Shown piece by piece: positions 52,662 through 60,341 of a stretch of 64,000 nucleotides of DNA; positions within the stretch are counted from its first letter, which is position 1, and the number at the start of each line of letters is the position of its first letter. Both the position numbers and the translations under genes were made by a program. The notes under the pieces were generated by a model. That model saw only the letters and a list, made by a program, of their open reading frames with translations, was not told the origin of the DNA and did not search any database. This DNA comes from Bog-159 sp963756605 (GTDB lineage Bacteria > Acidobacteriota > Terriglobia > Bryobacterales > Bryobacteraceae). The DNA lies in contig CAVWOT010000014.1 in the NCBI GenBank assembly GCA_963756605.1, positions 372,001-436,000 of the forward strand, read 5' to 3'.

Positions 52662-53386
52662 CCCCAAGACCCGTCGCCGGAGCCTGCCGCGCTGATTACT
52701 TCGTGCGCGCGCTGGAACACGGCCAGCAGCATCTTCTCGGTCAACTTACCGGTCGAAGTATTCTGCTGGCTGGGGTGATAGGAACTGATGAGCACCGGCT
52801 GGCCGGGCGCGGTTTGGAAGACACAGTTGTGCCCGAAGGTGAAAGCCGCGCGGGACCGGATCAAGCCGCGCTGTTGCAGGATGCCCAGATAGTTATCGAA
52901 CGCCACGCGGCCCAGGGCCACTACCACTTTCACATTGGGTAACAGATCCAGCTCGCGCTCCAGGAAGGGCCGGCAATTGGCGATTTCTTCCCGCAGCGGT
53001 TTGTTGCCCGGCGGTGCGCAATGCGCGACCGCGGTGATGTAGGCATTGATCAGGCGCTGGCCGTCGTCGCGCGAGATGCTCTCGCCGCGGCTGGCGAAAC
53101 CGGCCCGATGGAGCACCCGATAAAGCACATTGCCGGATGCGTCACCGGTGAACATGCGTCCCGTGCGATTGGAGCCATGCGCGCCCGGCGCCAGACCTAG
53201 GATGAGCAGTTCCGCGTGCGGATCGCCGAACGAAGGCACGGGCTTGCCCCAGTATTCCCAGTCGCGATAGGCGCGGCGCTTCACGCGGGCCACTTCGGCG
53301 CAGTGCGCAATCAGCCGTGGGCAGAGGCTGCACTGGACGACTTCAGCCTGTAGCACCTGCAGGGCGTTAGAATTCAAGCGATGCAT
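52634..53386 (-). CDS. Type 5 uracil-DNA glycosylase (UdgB)
   Basis: 250 residues from ATG 53386, with AAAGGAAG just upstream. The Fe-S cysteines are C19/C22 (CSLCPRLIAHC) and those in HCAPPGNKP and NCRPFLERE. Motif 1 is GLAPGAHGSNRTGRMFTGDA and the C-terminal motif is SSYHPSQQNTSTGK, as in UdgB. The enzyme excises uracil and other damaged bases. The start codon overlaps that of the divergent SDR within ATGCAT, and its end overlaps the kinase gene by 28 nt. Confidence 0.92.
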   Translation of the reverse strand: MHRLNSNALQVLQAEVVQCSLCPRLIAHCAEVARVKRRAYRDWEYWGKPVPSFGDPHAELLILGLAPGAHGSNRTGRMFTGDASGNVLYRVLHRAGFASRGESISRDDGQRLINAYITAVAHCAPPGNKPLREEIANCRPFLERELDLLPNVKVVVALGRVAFDNYLGILQQRGLIRSRAAFTFGHNCVFQTAPGQPVLISSYHPSQQNTSTGKLTEKMLLAVFQRAHEVISAAGSGDGSWGQGRSKSRA

Positions 53387-54130
53387 CTTCCTTTTCGTGT
53401 GGACGGGCGCCATGCCTTGATCACCGGCGGCGCGAGCGGCATCGGCGCCGCCACTTGCCGTACGCTGGCTGCCGCGGGGGCGCAGGTCACCATCGCCGAT
53501 ATCGACAAGGCCGGAGCCGAAGCCCTGTCGCGGGAATTGCCCGGCGCTTGTGTCCTCATACTTGATATTACCGATGAAACGGCGGTGAATGCGGCGTTCG
53601 CGCGCATCCGGGCGCTCGACATTCTGGTGAACAATGCGGGCATTGGGCTGGTGGGGGGTGTGGAGCAGACCGAGTTGGCGGACTTCGCGCGGCTGTTCCA
53701 GGTGAACGTGCAGGGCATGTTTCTGGTGACGCGCGCGGCCATGCCGCTGTTGCTTGCGGCGCACGGCTCCATCGTGAATATCGGGTCGGTGGCGGGCCTC
53801 GTGGGGGTCAAGAAGCGATTCGCGTATTGTGCTACGAAAGGCGCGGTGATCGCCATGACCCGGCAATTGGCCGTGGACTATCCAGCCGAACTGCGGGTGA
53901 ACTGCATCTGTCCGGGAACGGTGGATACGCCGTTTGTCGAGGCATATCTGGAGAAGTATCATCGGCACGAGAAGGAGAAAGTCCGGGCCGAGTTGAATCA
54001 GCGGCAGCCGGTCGGGCGATTGGGGCGTCCGGAGGAGATTGCCAATCTGGTTTTGTACTTGTGCTCGCCGGAAGCGGAGTTTGTTACGGGTTCGGTGATT
54101 ACTATTGACGGCGGATGGACGGCGGGTTAG
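53381..54130 (+). CDS. Short-chain dehydrogenase
   Basis: 249 residues. Cofactor motif TGGASGIG near 15-22, DIDKAG (Asp suggesting NAD preference), NNAG near 85, catalytic NIGSVAGLVGVKKRFAYCATK (Ser, Tyr, Lys) and the end TGSVITIDGGWTAG. It resembles 2-keto-3-deoxy-fuconate/fatty-acid-type SDRs. It begins in the ATGCAT shared with the divergent udgB and ends with a stop overlapping the convergent HAD gene, so it has no intergenic space on either side. Confidence 0.92.
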   Translation: MHLPFRVDGRHALITGGASGIGAATCRTLAAAGAQVTIADIDKAGAEALSRELPGACVLILDITDETAVNAAFARIRALDILVNNAGIGLVGGVEQTELADFARLFQVNVQGMFLVTRAAMPLLLAAHGSIVNIGSVAGLVGVKKRFAYCATKGAVIAMTRQLAVDYPAELRVNCICPGTVDTPFVEAYLEKYHRHEKEKVRAELNQRQPVGRLGRPEEIANLVLYLCSPEAEFVTGSVITIDGGWTAG

Positions 54131-54744
54131 CGGGAGGTTTCTAACCGCTTCCGCACGCATTCCATCATCCGCGCTGGATCGGTGATGCGCAAGGCTTCGA
54201 ATCCGGCGGCGCGCGCGCTCTCCATTCCGGGCGGTGAGTCCTCCACCGCCAGGGCGCTCCGGATCCCCAGGCGGCTGCCGGCCAGCAGATAAGGATCCGG
54301 CGCGGGTTTGTGCCGCGTTACGTCGCCGCCTCCCACCACCGTATCGAGATATTGCAGAATGCCCGCGGCCTCCAGCGGCGGTTCGATTTCGGCGTGTGCG
54401 CTCGAAGAAACCACTGCCAGTTTGTAACGCGCGGAAAGCTCGCGGAAAAAGTCTGCCAGGCCTTCCGCGAACGGCGGATACGCCGCCATCCGCTCGCGGA
54501 ACATCTCCTTCTTCAATTCGTAACGCTCCCACAGCCTGGCCGGGTCGGCGGGCGGATTCGCCAGCTTCGCGAAAATCGGCATCATGGCACTATCGGCCGC
54601 GCCCACGCAATGCGCCGCGTACACTTCCCAGGTGACGTTCACACCCAGCGGCGCCAGCGCTTCGCGCCAGCAATCGCAATGTACCGGCTCGCTGTCTACC
54701 AGGACTCCGTCAAAATCGAACAGGATAGCTTCAAATTCAGGCAT
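54127..54744 (-). CDS. HAD-family phosphatase/beta-phosphoglucomutase-like protein
   Basis: 205 residues from ATG 54744 (the longer frame runs through palindromes and the IS end). Motif I LFDFDGVLVDSEPVH (8-22), motif II VVSSSAH, motif III RHKPAPDPYLLA and motif IV VEDSPPGMESARAAG. Subfamily I cap. The substrate is probably a sugar or other small phosphate. The IS110 element lies 118 bp upstream and may have separated it from a former promoter. Confidence 0.85.
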   Translation of the reverse strand: MPEFEAILFDFDGVLVDSEPVHCDCWREALAPLGVNVTWEVYAAHCVGAADSAMMPIFAKLANPPADPARLWERYELKKEMFRERMAAYPPFAEGLADFFRELSARYKLAVVSSSAHAEIEPPLEAAGILQYLDTVVGGGDVTRHKPAPDPYLLAGSRLGIRSALAVEDSPPGMESARAAGFEALRITDPARMMECVRKRLETSR

Positions 54745-54780
54745 GCGGGGAATTACCAGTCTAGCAACGCCGGCAGGTGG

Positions 54781-54854
54781 GCAGACCTCCATTTTGAGGA
54801 AGGTCTGCGGCGGGTCTCCATCAGACCCGCCCCTACGGCGAACTGAAGTTCGCC
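54781..54854. repeat. Palindrome array at the left flank of the IS110 element
   Basis: GCAGACCT/AGGTCTGC (54781-54808), CGGGTCT-CCATC-AGACCCG (54811-54829) and GGCGAACT-GA-AGTTCGCC (54837-54854). The first two stems equal those at 3365-3402, and the third equals that at 5045-5062 and 24536-24553. Confidence 0.85.
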
Positions 54855-54886
54855 GCAGCACGCTCTCCAGAAACCCACTGCCGCGA

Positions 54887-56320
54887 CTACGTAGCTTCAG
54901 TGATTTGCAGGCCAAGTTCCGCAGCCTTCCTCTGCAGCATCCGTAACTGAATCTGTCGATACTTCTGTTCGTAGAATTCCTTGCCTTTGTCTACGTAAGC
55001 CTCCTTGAACTTCAGCATGCGGTATATGATCCGGCCCAACCTGTTGCCCATCGCCTTTTTTGCCTTGGGCGTACCCAACTTGGTCCGCAGCCGCCGGTAT
55101 TGCGATCCCAGGTAGCTGTCGCTGCGCAGCAAGCTGGTGGCGGCTTGTTGCAGTGCCAAGCCTACCCGATGGCGCTTTTTCTTCTTCTCCCGCCCCACCA
55201 CTTTGCCTCCGCTGATCTTGTTGTTGGGTGCCAGATCCACGTACGACACGAATTGGGCTGCGGTTTCGAACCGGTCCATCTGGTCACCCAATTCCGACAC
55301 CACCGTCTGCGCGGTCAGCACGTTGATGCCATCGATGGCCGTCAGATCCACCCCGCTCGCCCGGAATAGTTCGCTGCGCAGATCCAAGCACTTCGGTACG
55401 TTGCCACGCGGCCGCTTCTCCCGCGGGCAGGGCGGCAGGTTTTTCGGGTCGGCTTTGGATTCCATGGTTTGGTAGTGCGCTTCCAATTGCTGGTCGCATT
55501 CCCCGATCTTTTTCTGGAAGGTCTGGTAGGTCTCGCACTCCTGCCGCAGGATAAACAGCAATTCCTTCCGCCAGTTGCCTTCCCGGCTCCGCATCACCTC
55601 CTCTTTACTGGCCTTCACCCCGGGGTCCCGCAACTGCGCCAATACCCGCACGTCGCGTTCCCCCTCCAGTATGGCGCCCAGGATAGCCTGCCCGGTGGCG
55701 CCACTGATATCGCTGATCACATTGGCTAACTGCACGTTCATTTGTGTCAGAGCTTTCTGCATACGTTGAATGCACCGCGCCGCATCCGCCACATGCTGCT
55801 GCCGCTGCCGCCCATACGCGCGCATCTGCAGGATCTCTTCCGCCGGCCGGAAGGAGTTGTGTAACAAGCCGTAGACGTGCAGCTGCAACAGCCATTGACA
55901 TTCCTGGATGTCGCTCTTGCGCCCCGGCAGATTCTTAGTGTCCCGGGCGTTGACCACAAATACCCGGATACCGCGCTCAGCCAGAATGTCAGCCAGGGGA
56001 ATCCAGTACACTCCGGTCGATTGCATGGCCACCGTCTGGATGCCTAGCTTTTCCAGCCAGTCCGCCAGGGCCACCAGATCCGCGGTAAAACACCCGAACA
56101 CTCGCACTGGCTCCGCGTCCAGGTGCGGCGGCACGGCCACCCAATGTTCGCTATTGCCGACATCGATGCCGGCGGCCATGGGGTGCACCACCTCCAGTCC
56201 CAGCTTCCAATCTTGCGGCTTCAGCGGCACACGGTTCTTTGATTTCTTTTGCCGGGAACTTTTAAACTGGGAGGAAAAACGCGGGCTGGACTGCTTCGCG
56301 GTACTCTTCGTTTTGGCCAT
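54887..56320 (-). CDS. IS110-family transposase
   Basis: 477 residues from ATG 56320; upstream codons belong to the noncoding end. After a basic N-terminus the RuvC-like domain starts at MAAGIDVGNSEHW (Asp53). The next motif reads AMQSTGVYW with Gln where many relatives have Glu, and the last reads RKSDIQECQWLL with Asp then Glu. The C-terminal transposase_20 domain has AIDGINVLTAQTVVSELG and FVSYVDLAPNNKISGGK with the likely catalytic Ser. The frame is intact. Gln and Glu at two DEDD positions leave activity uncertain. Confidence 0.92.
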   Translation of the reverse strand: MAKTKSTAKQSSPRFSSQFKSSRQKKSKNRVPLKPQDWKLGLEVVHPMAAGIDVGNSEHWVAVPPHLDAEPVRVFGCFTADLVALADWLEKLGIQTVAMQSTGVYWIPLADILAERGIRVFVVNARDTKNLPGRKSDIQECQWLLQLHVYGLLHNSFRPAEEILQMRAYGRQRQQHVADAARCIQRMQKALTQMNVQLANVISDISGATGQAILGAILEGERDVRVLAQLRDPGVKASKEEVMRSREGNWRKELLFILRQECETYQTFQKKIGECDQQLEAHYQTMESKADPKNLPPCPREKRPRGNVPKCLDLRSELFRASGVDLTAIDGINVLTAQTVVSELGDQMDRFETAAQFVSYVDLAPNNKISGGKVVGREKKKKRHRVGLALQQAATSLLRSDSYLGSQYRRLRTKLGTPKAKKAMGNRLGRIIYRMLKFKEAYVDKGKEFYEQKYRQIQLRMLQRKAAELGLQITEAT

Positions 56321-56585
56321 AGGCTCCTGCCTGGGTGTGGAATTCGGCGCACCTCGGCCCGGTCGCGAATGGTTTGAGAGTCTCTCCAACGGGGTCCTGC
56401 CGTAGATGGAAACCGACGGCACGCCGCCAAACAGCTGATCGCCCAATGACCGGAGCCATGCTGAAGCGCGGGCATAGTAACACCCAAAATGTAGTCGGCC
56501 TTAACTGCCGAGCTGCGCCTTCTGGCATTATGCCGCAACTCTGGCCCGGTTTCCGAGACTGCTGACGGCCCGCAGGGCCGCTGGT
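56321..56585 (-). ncRNA. Candidate bridge RNA region of the IS110 element
   Basis: The roughly 265 nt upstream of the transposase contain no convincing gene and match the size and position of the bridge-RNA-coding end of IS110-group elements such as IS621. CATAAT on the minus strand (56532-56527) could be the -10 completed when the ends join in the circular form. Structure and guide loops were not derived. The call rests on position and family knowledge. Confidence 0.4.
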
Positions 56586-56588
56586 GCT
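56553..56588. repeat. 36-bp direct repeat, copy 1 (at the IS end)
   Basis: Positions 56553-56588 are identical to 56679-56714. Each contains the palindrome CGGCCC-GCA-GGGCCG. Copy 1 overlaps the first three bases of the IS flanking repeat. Confidence 0.85.
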
Positions 56589-56603
56589 CTCCAGTAACCC
56601 ACT

Positions 56604-56773
56604 CTGGAAGTCATTGAAAAGGCGGGACTGAAGTCCCGCTGCAGGCTGAAGCCCGCGCCACGTCCCAGCGCACGGTTACCGAGACTGCTGACGGCCCGCA
56701 GGGCCGCTGGTGCTGAAGCGTGCGCCACTGCTGAAGCGTGCGCCACTGCTCCGCTGTTACACTGAAATCATCT
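56604..56773. other. Noncoding palindrome-rich stretch between the IS and the DUF4342 gene
   Basis: It holds GCGGGACT-GA-AGTCCCGC (56622-56639), GGCT-GA-AGCC (56644-56653), the second 36-bp repeat (56679-56714) and a short tandem repeat of GCGTGCGCCACTGCT near 56717-56750. No gene is seen. Confidence 0.6.
56679..56714. repeat. 36-bp direct repeat, copy 2 (outside the IS)
   Basis: Identical to 56553-56588. It shows that the sequence at the IS end is also present as a free intergenic repeat, so the IS either inserted into such a repeat or carries one at its end. Confidence 0.85.
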
Positions 56774-57073
56774 ATGGATAATTTTCGTGTCACCATGGAA
56801 GAATTCAAGGTCCTTGGCAAGGAACTGGTCGATAAAATCCAGGAGTTGATCCACGAGGGCAACATCCGCCGCATTATCATCCGCGACGAGCAGGGTCATA
56901 CCTTCATGGAGATTCCGTTGACCTTCGCCGCTATAGGGGCCGTCGCCGCCCCCGTACTGGCCGCTGTCGGTGCCATTGCCGCACACCTGGCGCGCTTCAC
57001 CATCGTTGTGGAACGCGTCCACCAGCCCACTGGAGAAACTCCCGCACCGCCGCCCGCCGAGACCAAGGTCTAG
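56774..57073 (+). CDS. DUF4342-like small membrane-associated protein
   Basis: 99 residues from ATG 56774. A helical N-terminus (VTMEEFKVLGKELVDKIQEL) is followed by a beta pair RRIIIRDEQGHTFMEIPLTF and a hydrophobic Ala-rich segment AAIGAVAAPVLAAVGAIAAH long enough to enter a membrane. The tail is Pro-rich. The pattern matches DUF4342. Its stop is three nucleotides before the GTG of the pilT gene, indicating one transcript. The function is unknown. Confidence 0.75.
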   Translation: MDNFRVTMEEFKVLGKELVDKIQELIHEGNIRRIIIRDEQGHTFMEIPLTFAAIGAVAAPVLAAVGAIAAHLARFTIVVERVHQPTGETPAPPPAETKV

Positions 57074-57076
57074 ACC

Positions 57077-58243
57077 GTGGCCAGCTACGACCAGGATCTC
57101 AGCCGTATCGTCGAAGAGCTGAATCGCGCCGTGCCTGGCTCGCGCCTCGCCGAAAAGCCGTCTGCCGCGCGCCCTCCCCAAAACACCGGCTCGCTCGATC
57201 AATTGCTCTCCTTCGCGAACCGCCAGAACGCCTCCGACCTGCTGCTGATCGCCGGCACGCCCGTGGCGTTGCGCGTGAACGGCACTCTGGCGCCGGCCGC
57301 CGGACCGCCGCTTTCGGCCGAGGATGTGCGCAACTTCGTATTGCCTTTGCTGGATTCCCGCCAGTACGAAGAACTGCAAAAAAGGAAATCGGTGGACTTC
57401 TGTTTCGTGCGCGATCCGGTGGGCCGCTTCCGCGCCAACATTCACCATCAGCGCGGCACGCTGGCGGCCAGTATCCGCCTGTTGCCGGCGCGCATCCCGA
57501 CCATCGAATCGCTGCACCTGCCCGCCACTCTCGCGCGCCTCGCCGACCGCCGCCAGGGCCTCGTCCTGGTTACCGGCGCGACCGGCTGCGGCAAGAGTTC
57601 CACCCTGGCGGCCATGATCGACCTCATCAACACCCGCCGCCGCACGCACATCGTCACCATCGAGGATCCCGTCGAATACCAACACGTGAACCGCAGTTCC
57701 ATCGTGGAGCAGATCGAGGTGGGACACGATACGCCCGATTTTGTGAACTCGCTGCGGAGCATTCTGCGGCAGACGCCGGACGTCATCCTGGTGGGTGAGA
57801 TGCGCGATTCCGAGACCATGGCCACCGTGCTCACTGCCGCTGAAACCGGCCACCTGGTGTTTTCGACACTGCACACGAACGACGCCGCACAGTCCGTTTC
57901 CCGCATCCTGGATTCTTTTCCCGCGGCGCACCAGGGCCAGATGCGGCAGCAGATGTCGCTCGCGCTGCTGGCCGTCGTGGCGCAGCAACTGGTACCCGCA
58001 GCCGACGGCATCAACCGCTATCCCGCGCTCGAAATCATGATGGCTTCGGATGCGGTCCGTAACCTGATCCGCAAAGGCGACGATCACCAGCTTCGCAGCC
58101 AGATCACCATCGGCCGCGCCGAAGGCATGATCACCATGGAGCAGTCTCTGGCCGAACTGGTGCGCGCCGGCCACATCCTGCGCGAGACCGCTTTTGCGCA
58201 CTGCTTCCGGCCCGAGGAACTGCGCCGCACGATGCAGGAATAA
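57077..58243 (+). CDS. pilT: PilT-type twitching motility ATPase
   Basis: 388 residues from GTG 57077. Walker A VTGATGCGKSSTLAAMID (about 164-181), the Asp box THIVTIEDPVEYQH, Walker B RQTPDVILVGEMRDSET and the His box GHLVFSTLHTNDA are all present, in the order of GspE/PilT secretion ATPases, with the PilT AIRNLIR-like element (SDAVRNLIRKG) near the end. It powers pilus retraction at the inner membrane. No other pilus gene is in the operon. Confidence 0.92.
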   Translation: MASYDQDLSRIVEELNRAVPGSRLAEKPSAARPPQNTGSLDQLLSFANRQNASDLLLIAGTPVALRVNGTLAPAAGPPLSAEDVRNFVLPLLDSRQYEELQKRKSVDFCFVRDPVGRFRANIHHQRGTLAASIRLLPARIPTIESLHLPATLARLADRRQGLVLVTGATGCGKSSTLAAMIDLINTRRRTHIVTIEDPVEYQHVNRSSIVEQIEVGHDTPDFVNSLRSILRQTPDVILVGEMRDSETMATVLTAAETGHLVFSTLHTNDAAQSVSRILDSFPAAHQGQMRQQMSLALLAVVAQQLVPAADGINRYPALEIMMASDAVRNLIRKGDDHQLRSQITIGRAEGMITMEQSLAELVRAGHILRETAFAHCFRPEELRRTMQE

Positions 58244-58264
58244 ATGTTTGGGTAGACTATCTGA

Positions 58265-59623
58265 ATGACCATCTCGCGCTTCTCTTTTCTGCTGGCCCCT
58301 GCCGCCTTGCTTGCCGCCGCCCCGCCGCTTTCGGAAACGTATAAGGACGTATCCAACCAGATCATCACCGCCGCGCTGGCCGACCAGGATGGCTATGCCA
58401 AGCTTTCCTATCTTTGCGACCGTATCGGCAACCGGCTAAGCGGTTCGGACTCGCTGAACGCCGCCATCGCGTGGGCGGCGGCCCAAATGAAGCGCGACGG
58501 TCTGGAGAACGTCACCACTTCCCCAGCCAGAGTACCGCACTGGGTGCGCGGCCACGAAGAAGCCGAAATGGTCAAGCCGGTGCGGCATACGCTGACCATG
58601 TTGGGGCTCGGTGACAGCATCGGCACGCAGCCGGATGGCATCACTGCCGAGGTCGTCTCCGTGCCCAATTTCGATGCGCTGAACGCCCTGGGGCGCGATA
58701 AGGTAGCCGGCAAGATCGTATTGTTCAACGTGCCTTTCGAGGGGTACGGCAGGACCGTGATGTATCGGGCCGCGGGACCGTCGCGCGCGGCCAAACTGGG
58801 CGCGGTGGCCGTGCTGGTGCGCTCGGTCGGGTCACTGGCCATGCAGACTCCCCATACCGGCGCGCTCAATTATTCCGAAGCGGACCCCAAGATTCCCGCG
58901 GCCGCCATCACTATGGAGGATGCCACGCTCATCCAGCGCCTGATCGATGCCGGCGAATCCGTCACTGTGCATTTGTCCATGGAGGCGCGCATGCTTCCGG
59001 ATGCCGACTCCGCTAATGTGATGGGCGAAATTACGGGAAGCGAGAAGCCCGCGGAGATCGTAGTGATCGGCGGCCATATCGATTCCTGGGACGTTGGCGC
59101 GGGCGCGCAGGATGATGGCAGCGGCATCATGGCCGCGCTCGAAGCCGCGGTGGTCATCAAGAAGCTGGGACTGCATCCGCGGCGCACGCTGCGCGTGGTT
59201 TTCTGGACGAATGAAGAAAATGGAGGCGCCGGCGGCCGCGCCTATCGCGAGATGGTGGGCGGCAAGATACACGATTATGTGGCAGCCATCGAGATGGATG
59301 GCGGGGCGGAAAAGCCGATCGGATTCGGCGTGAGTCCCGGCGGCGCGGTATTGGCGCGGGTGAAGGAAATCGGGCCGCTGCTGGCGCCGATCGGCGCGGA
59401 TAGCATTCGGGAAGGCGGCGGCGGGGCGGACATCGCGCCCCTCATGCACGATGGCGTTCCAGGATTCGGTTTGTTTACGGTCGGGCAGCACTATTTCGAC
59501 TGGCATCACACGCGGACCGATACGGTGGACAAAGTCAACCCGCAGGATTTTCGGCAGTGTGTCGCTGCTATGGCGGTGATGAGCTACGTGCTGGCCGACA
59601 TGCCGGACCGGCTGGGCGAGTAG
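58265..59623 (+). CDS. Secreted M28 family peptidase (carboxypeptidase Q-like)
   Basis: 452 residues. Signal peptide at about 1-19 (FLLAPAALLAAAPP). A PA-like domain is at 110-240. Metal ligands: GGHIDSWDVG (His, Asp), GAQDDGSGIM (bridging Asp), FWTNEENGGAGG (Glu pair), EMDGGAE (Asp) and FDWHHTRTDTVDKV (His). It resembles plasma glutamate carboxypeptidase. Lies 21 nt after pilT but its role is nutritional or processing rather than pilus-related, as far as can be seen. Confidence 0.9.
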   Translation: MTISRFSFLLAPAALLAAAPPLSETYKDVSNQIITAALADQDGYAKLSYLCDRIGNRLSGSDSLNAAIAWAAAQMKRDGLENVTTSPARVPHWVRGHEEAEMVKPVRHTLTMLGLGDSIGTQPDGITAEVVSVPNFDALNALGRDKVAGKIVLFNVPFEGYGRTVMYRAAGPSRAAKLGAVAVLVRSVGSLAMQTPHTGALNYSEADPKIPAAAITMEDATLIQRLIDAGESVTVHLSMEARMLPDADSANVMGEITGSEKPAEIVVIGGHIDSWDVGAGAQDDGSGIMAALEAAVVIKKLGLHPRRTLRVVFWTNEENGGAGGRAYREMVGGKIHDYVAAIEMDGGAEKPIGFGVSPGGAVLARVKEIGPLLAPIGADSIREGGGGADIAPLMHDGVPGFGLFTVGQHYFDWHHTRTDTVDKVNPQDFRQCVAAMAVMSYVLADMPDRLGE

Positions 59624-59633
59624 ACTTGTCGGG

Positions 59634-59681
59634 CGGGCGTCCACGCCGGGGTGCCCTCTGGGCCGGGACGTCCACGTCCCG
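59634..59681. repeat. Palindromes GGCGT-CC-ACGCC and CGGGACGT-CC-ACGTCCCG
   Basis: Two adjacent palindromes with the 2-nt loop CC (the second at 59664-59681 with an 8-bp perfect stem) separate the convergent peptidase and DUF5655 genes. Same layout as the CT-RA-AG family but with stem end GT/AC. Confidence 0.75.
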
Positions 59682-59703
59682 CCTCTTCACTTGGTAAGGG
59701 CAT

Positions 59704-60327
59704 CTACGCGTCCATATCGTAGGCCGTCTTCATCCAGCGCAGCACTTCGGCATCGATATCATCCACCGACGAAATCTCGATCCGCCGCGTGATCCGGTCC
59801 TTTTTGGCGAATCCGCCGGTATCGATCAGACGTTTGGGAGTCTTGGTATCCTTCAGCGCCAGTCCGAAGTCGATCCGGGTGCGCGTAGACGGCTTGATCT
59901 GCGCGAAAACATGATTCCGATAGAGCGGCACGAACGTCTGGCAGGGACACACGCGCACGTCTTTGCCGAGCTTCAGTCCGGCCGCCAGCAGCGCCTCGTA
60001 AATAAGACGCAGCGCCGCTTTCGGACCGGCGAACAGATTCTCCACATACTGATCCGCCAGCCGCAGGTACCCTTCCGGGCTGTATAAATCGCCTTTGCCG
60101 GCGGCAATCTCGGCGATCGATCCGGCGTAGTTCGTACCCAGCCCGTGCTTCGACTTCAACCACGCGACCCGCTCTTTGTCCGACGCTGGTCCGTCATTCC
60201 CCACGAGCTCCAGCCACTCTTCGAGCGAGCGGCCGGTCTTGTCTTTCATGGCTGCGATGATCGAGTGCGCCATCGCCACGCCAGGGTGGACATCGTACTT
60301 TGTTTTGGGTTGCGCTTTGGCTGGCAT
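59704..60327 (-). CDS. DUF4287/DUF5655 domain protein
   Basis: 207 residues from ATG 60327 (ATG 60336 adds three). The N-terminal half MAHSIIAAMKDKTGRSLEEW through ERVAWLKSKHGLGTNYAGSI matches DUF4287, and the C-terminal half (LKLGKDVRVCPCQTFVPLYR, FAQIKPSTRTRIDFGLAL) matches DUF5655, a fold used in DNA-binding or transport-associated proteins. The function is unknown. It is divergent from the DUF423 gene with only a few bases between the starts. Confidence 0.75.
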   Translation of the reverse strand: MPAKAQPKTKYDVHPGVAMAHSIIAAMKDKTGRSLEEWLELVGNDGPASDKERVAWLKSKHGLGTNYAGSIAEIAAGKGDLYSPEGYLRLADQYVENLFAGPKAALRLIYEALLAAGLKLGKDVRVCPCQTFVPLYRNHVFAQIKPSTRTRIDFGLALKDTKTPKRLIDTGGFAKKDRITRRIEISSVDDIDAEVLRWMKTAYDMDA

Positions 60328-60341
60328 TACAATCATTCTAT

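Larger units (their letters stand above)
54862..56603 (-). mobile_element. IS110-family insertion sequence with candidate ends
   Basis: One transposase gene (54887-56320) lies close to one end and leaves about 265 nt of noncoding sequence at the other. GCTCTCCAGAAACCCACT (54862-54879) and GCTCTCCAGTAACCCACT (56586-56603) are direct repeats with one mismatch, 1724 bp apart. This fits the two junctions of a bridge-RNA-guided insertion, in which target and donor sequences match around a CT core. The exact crossover within the 18 bp is not fixed. Palindrome arrays flank both sides. Confidence 0.75.

Noticed and set aside
52634..54532. 632-codon frame suggesting a long fusion with UdgB
   Set aside because: Only the last 250 codons are UdgB. 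The rest is antisense to the SDR gene, and a good start lies at 53386.
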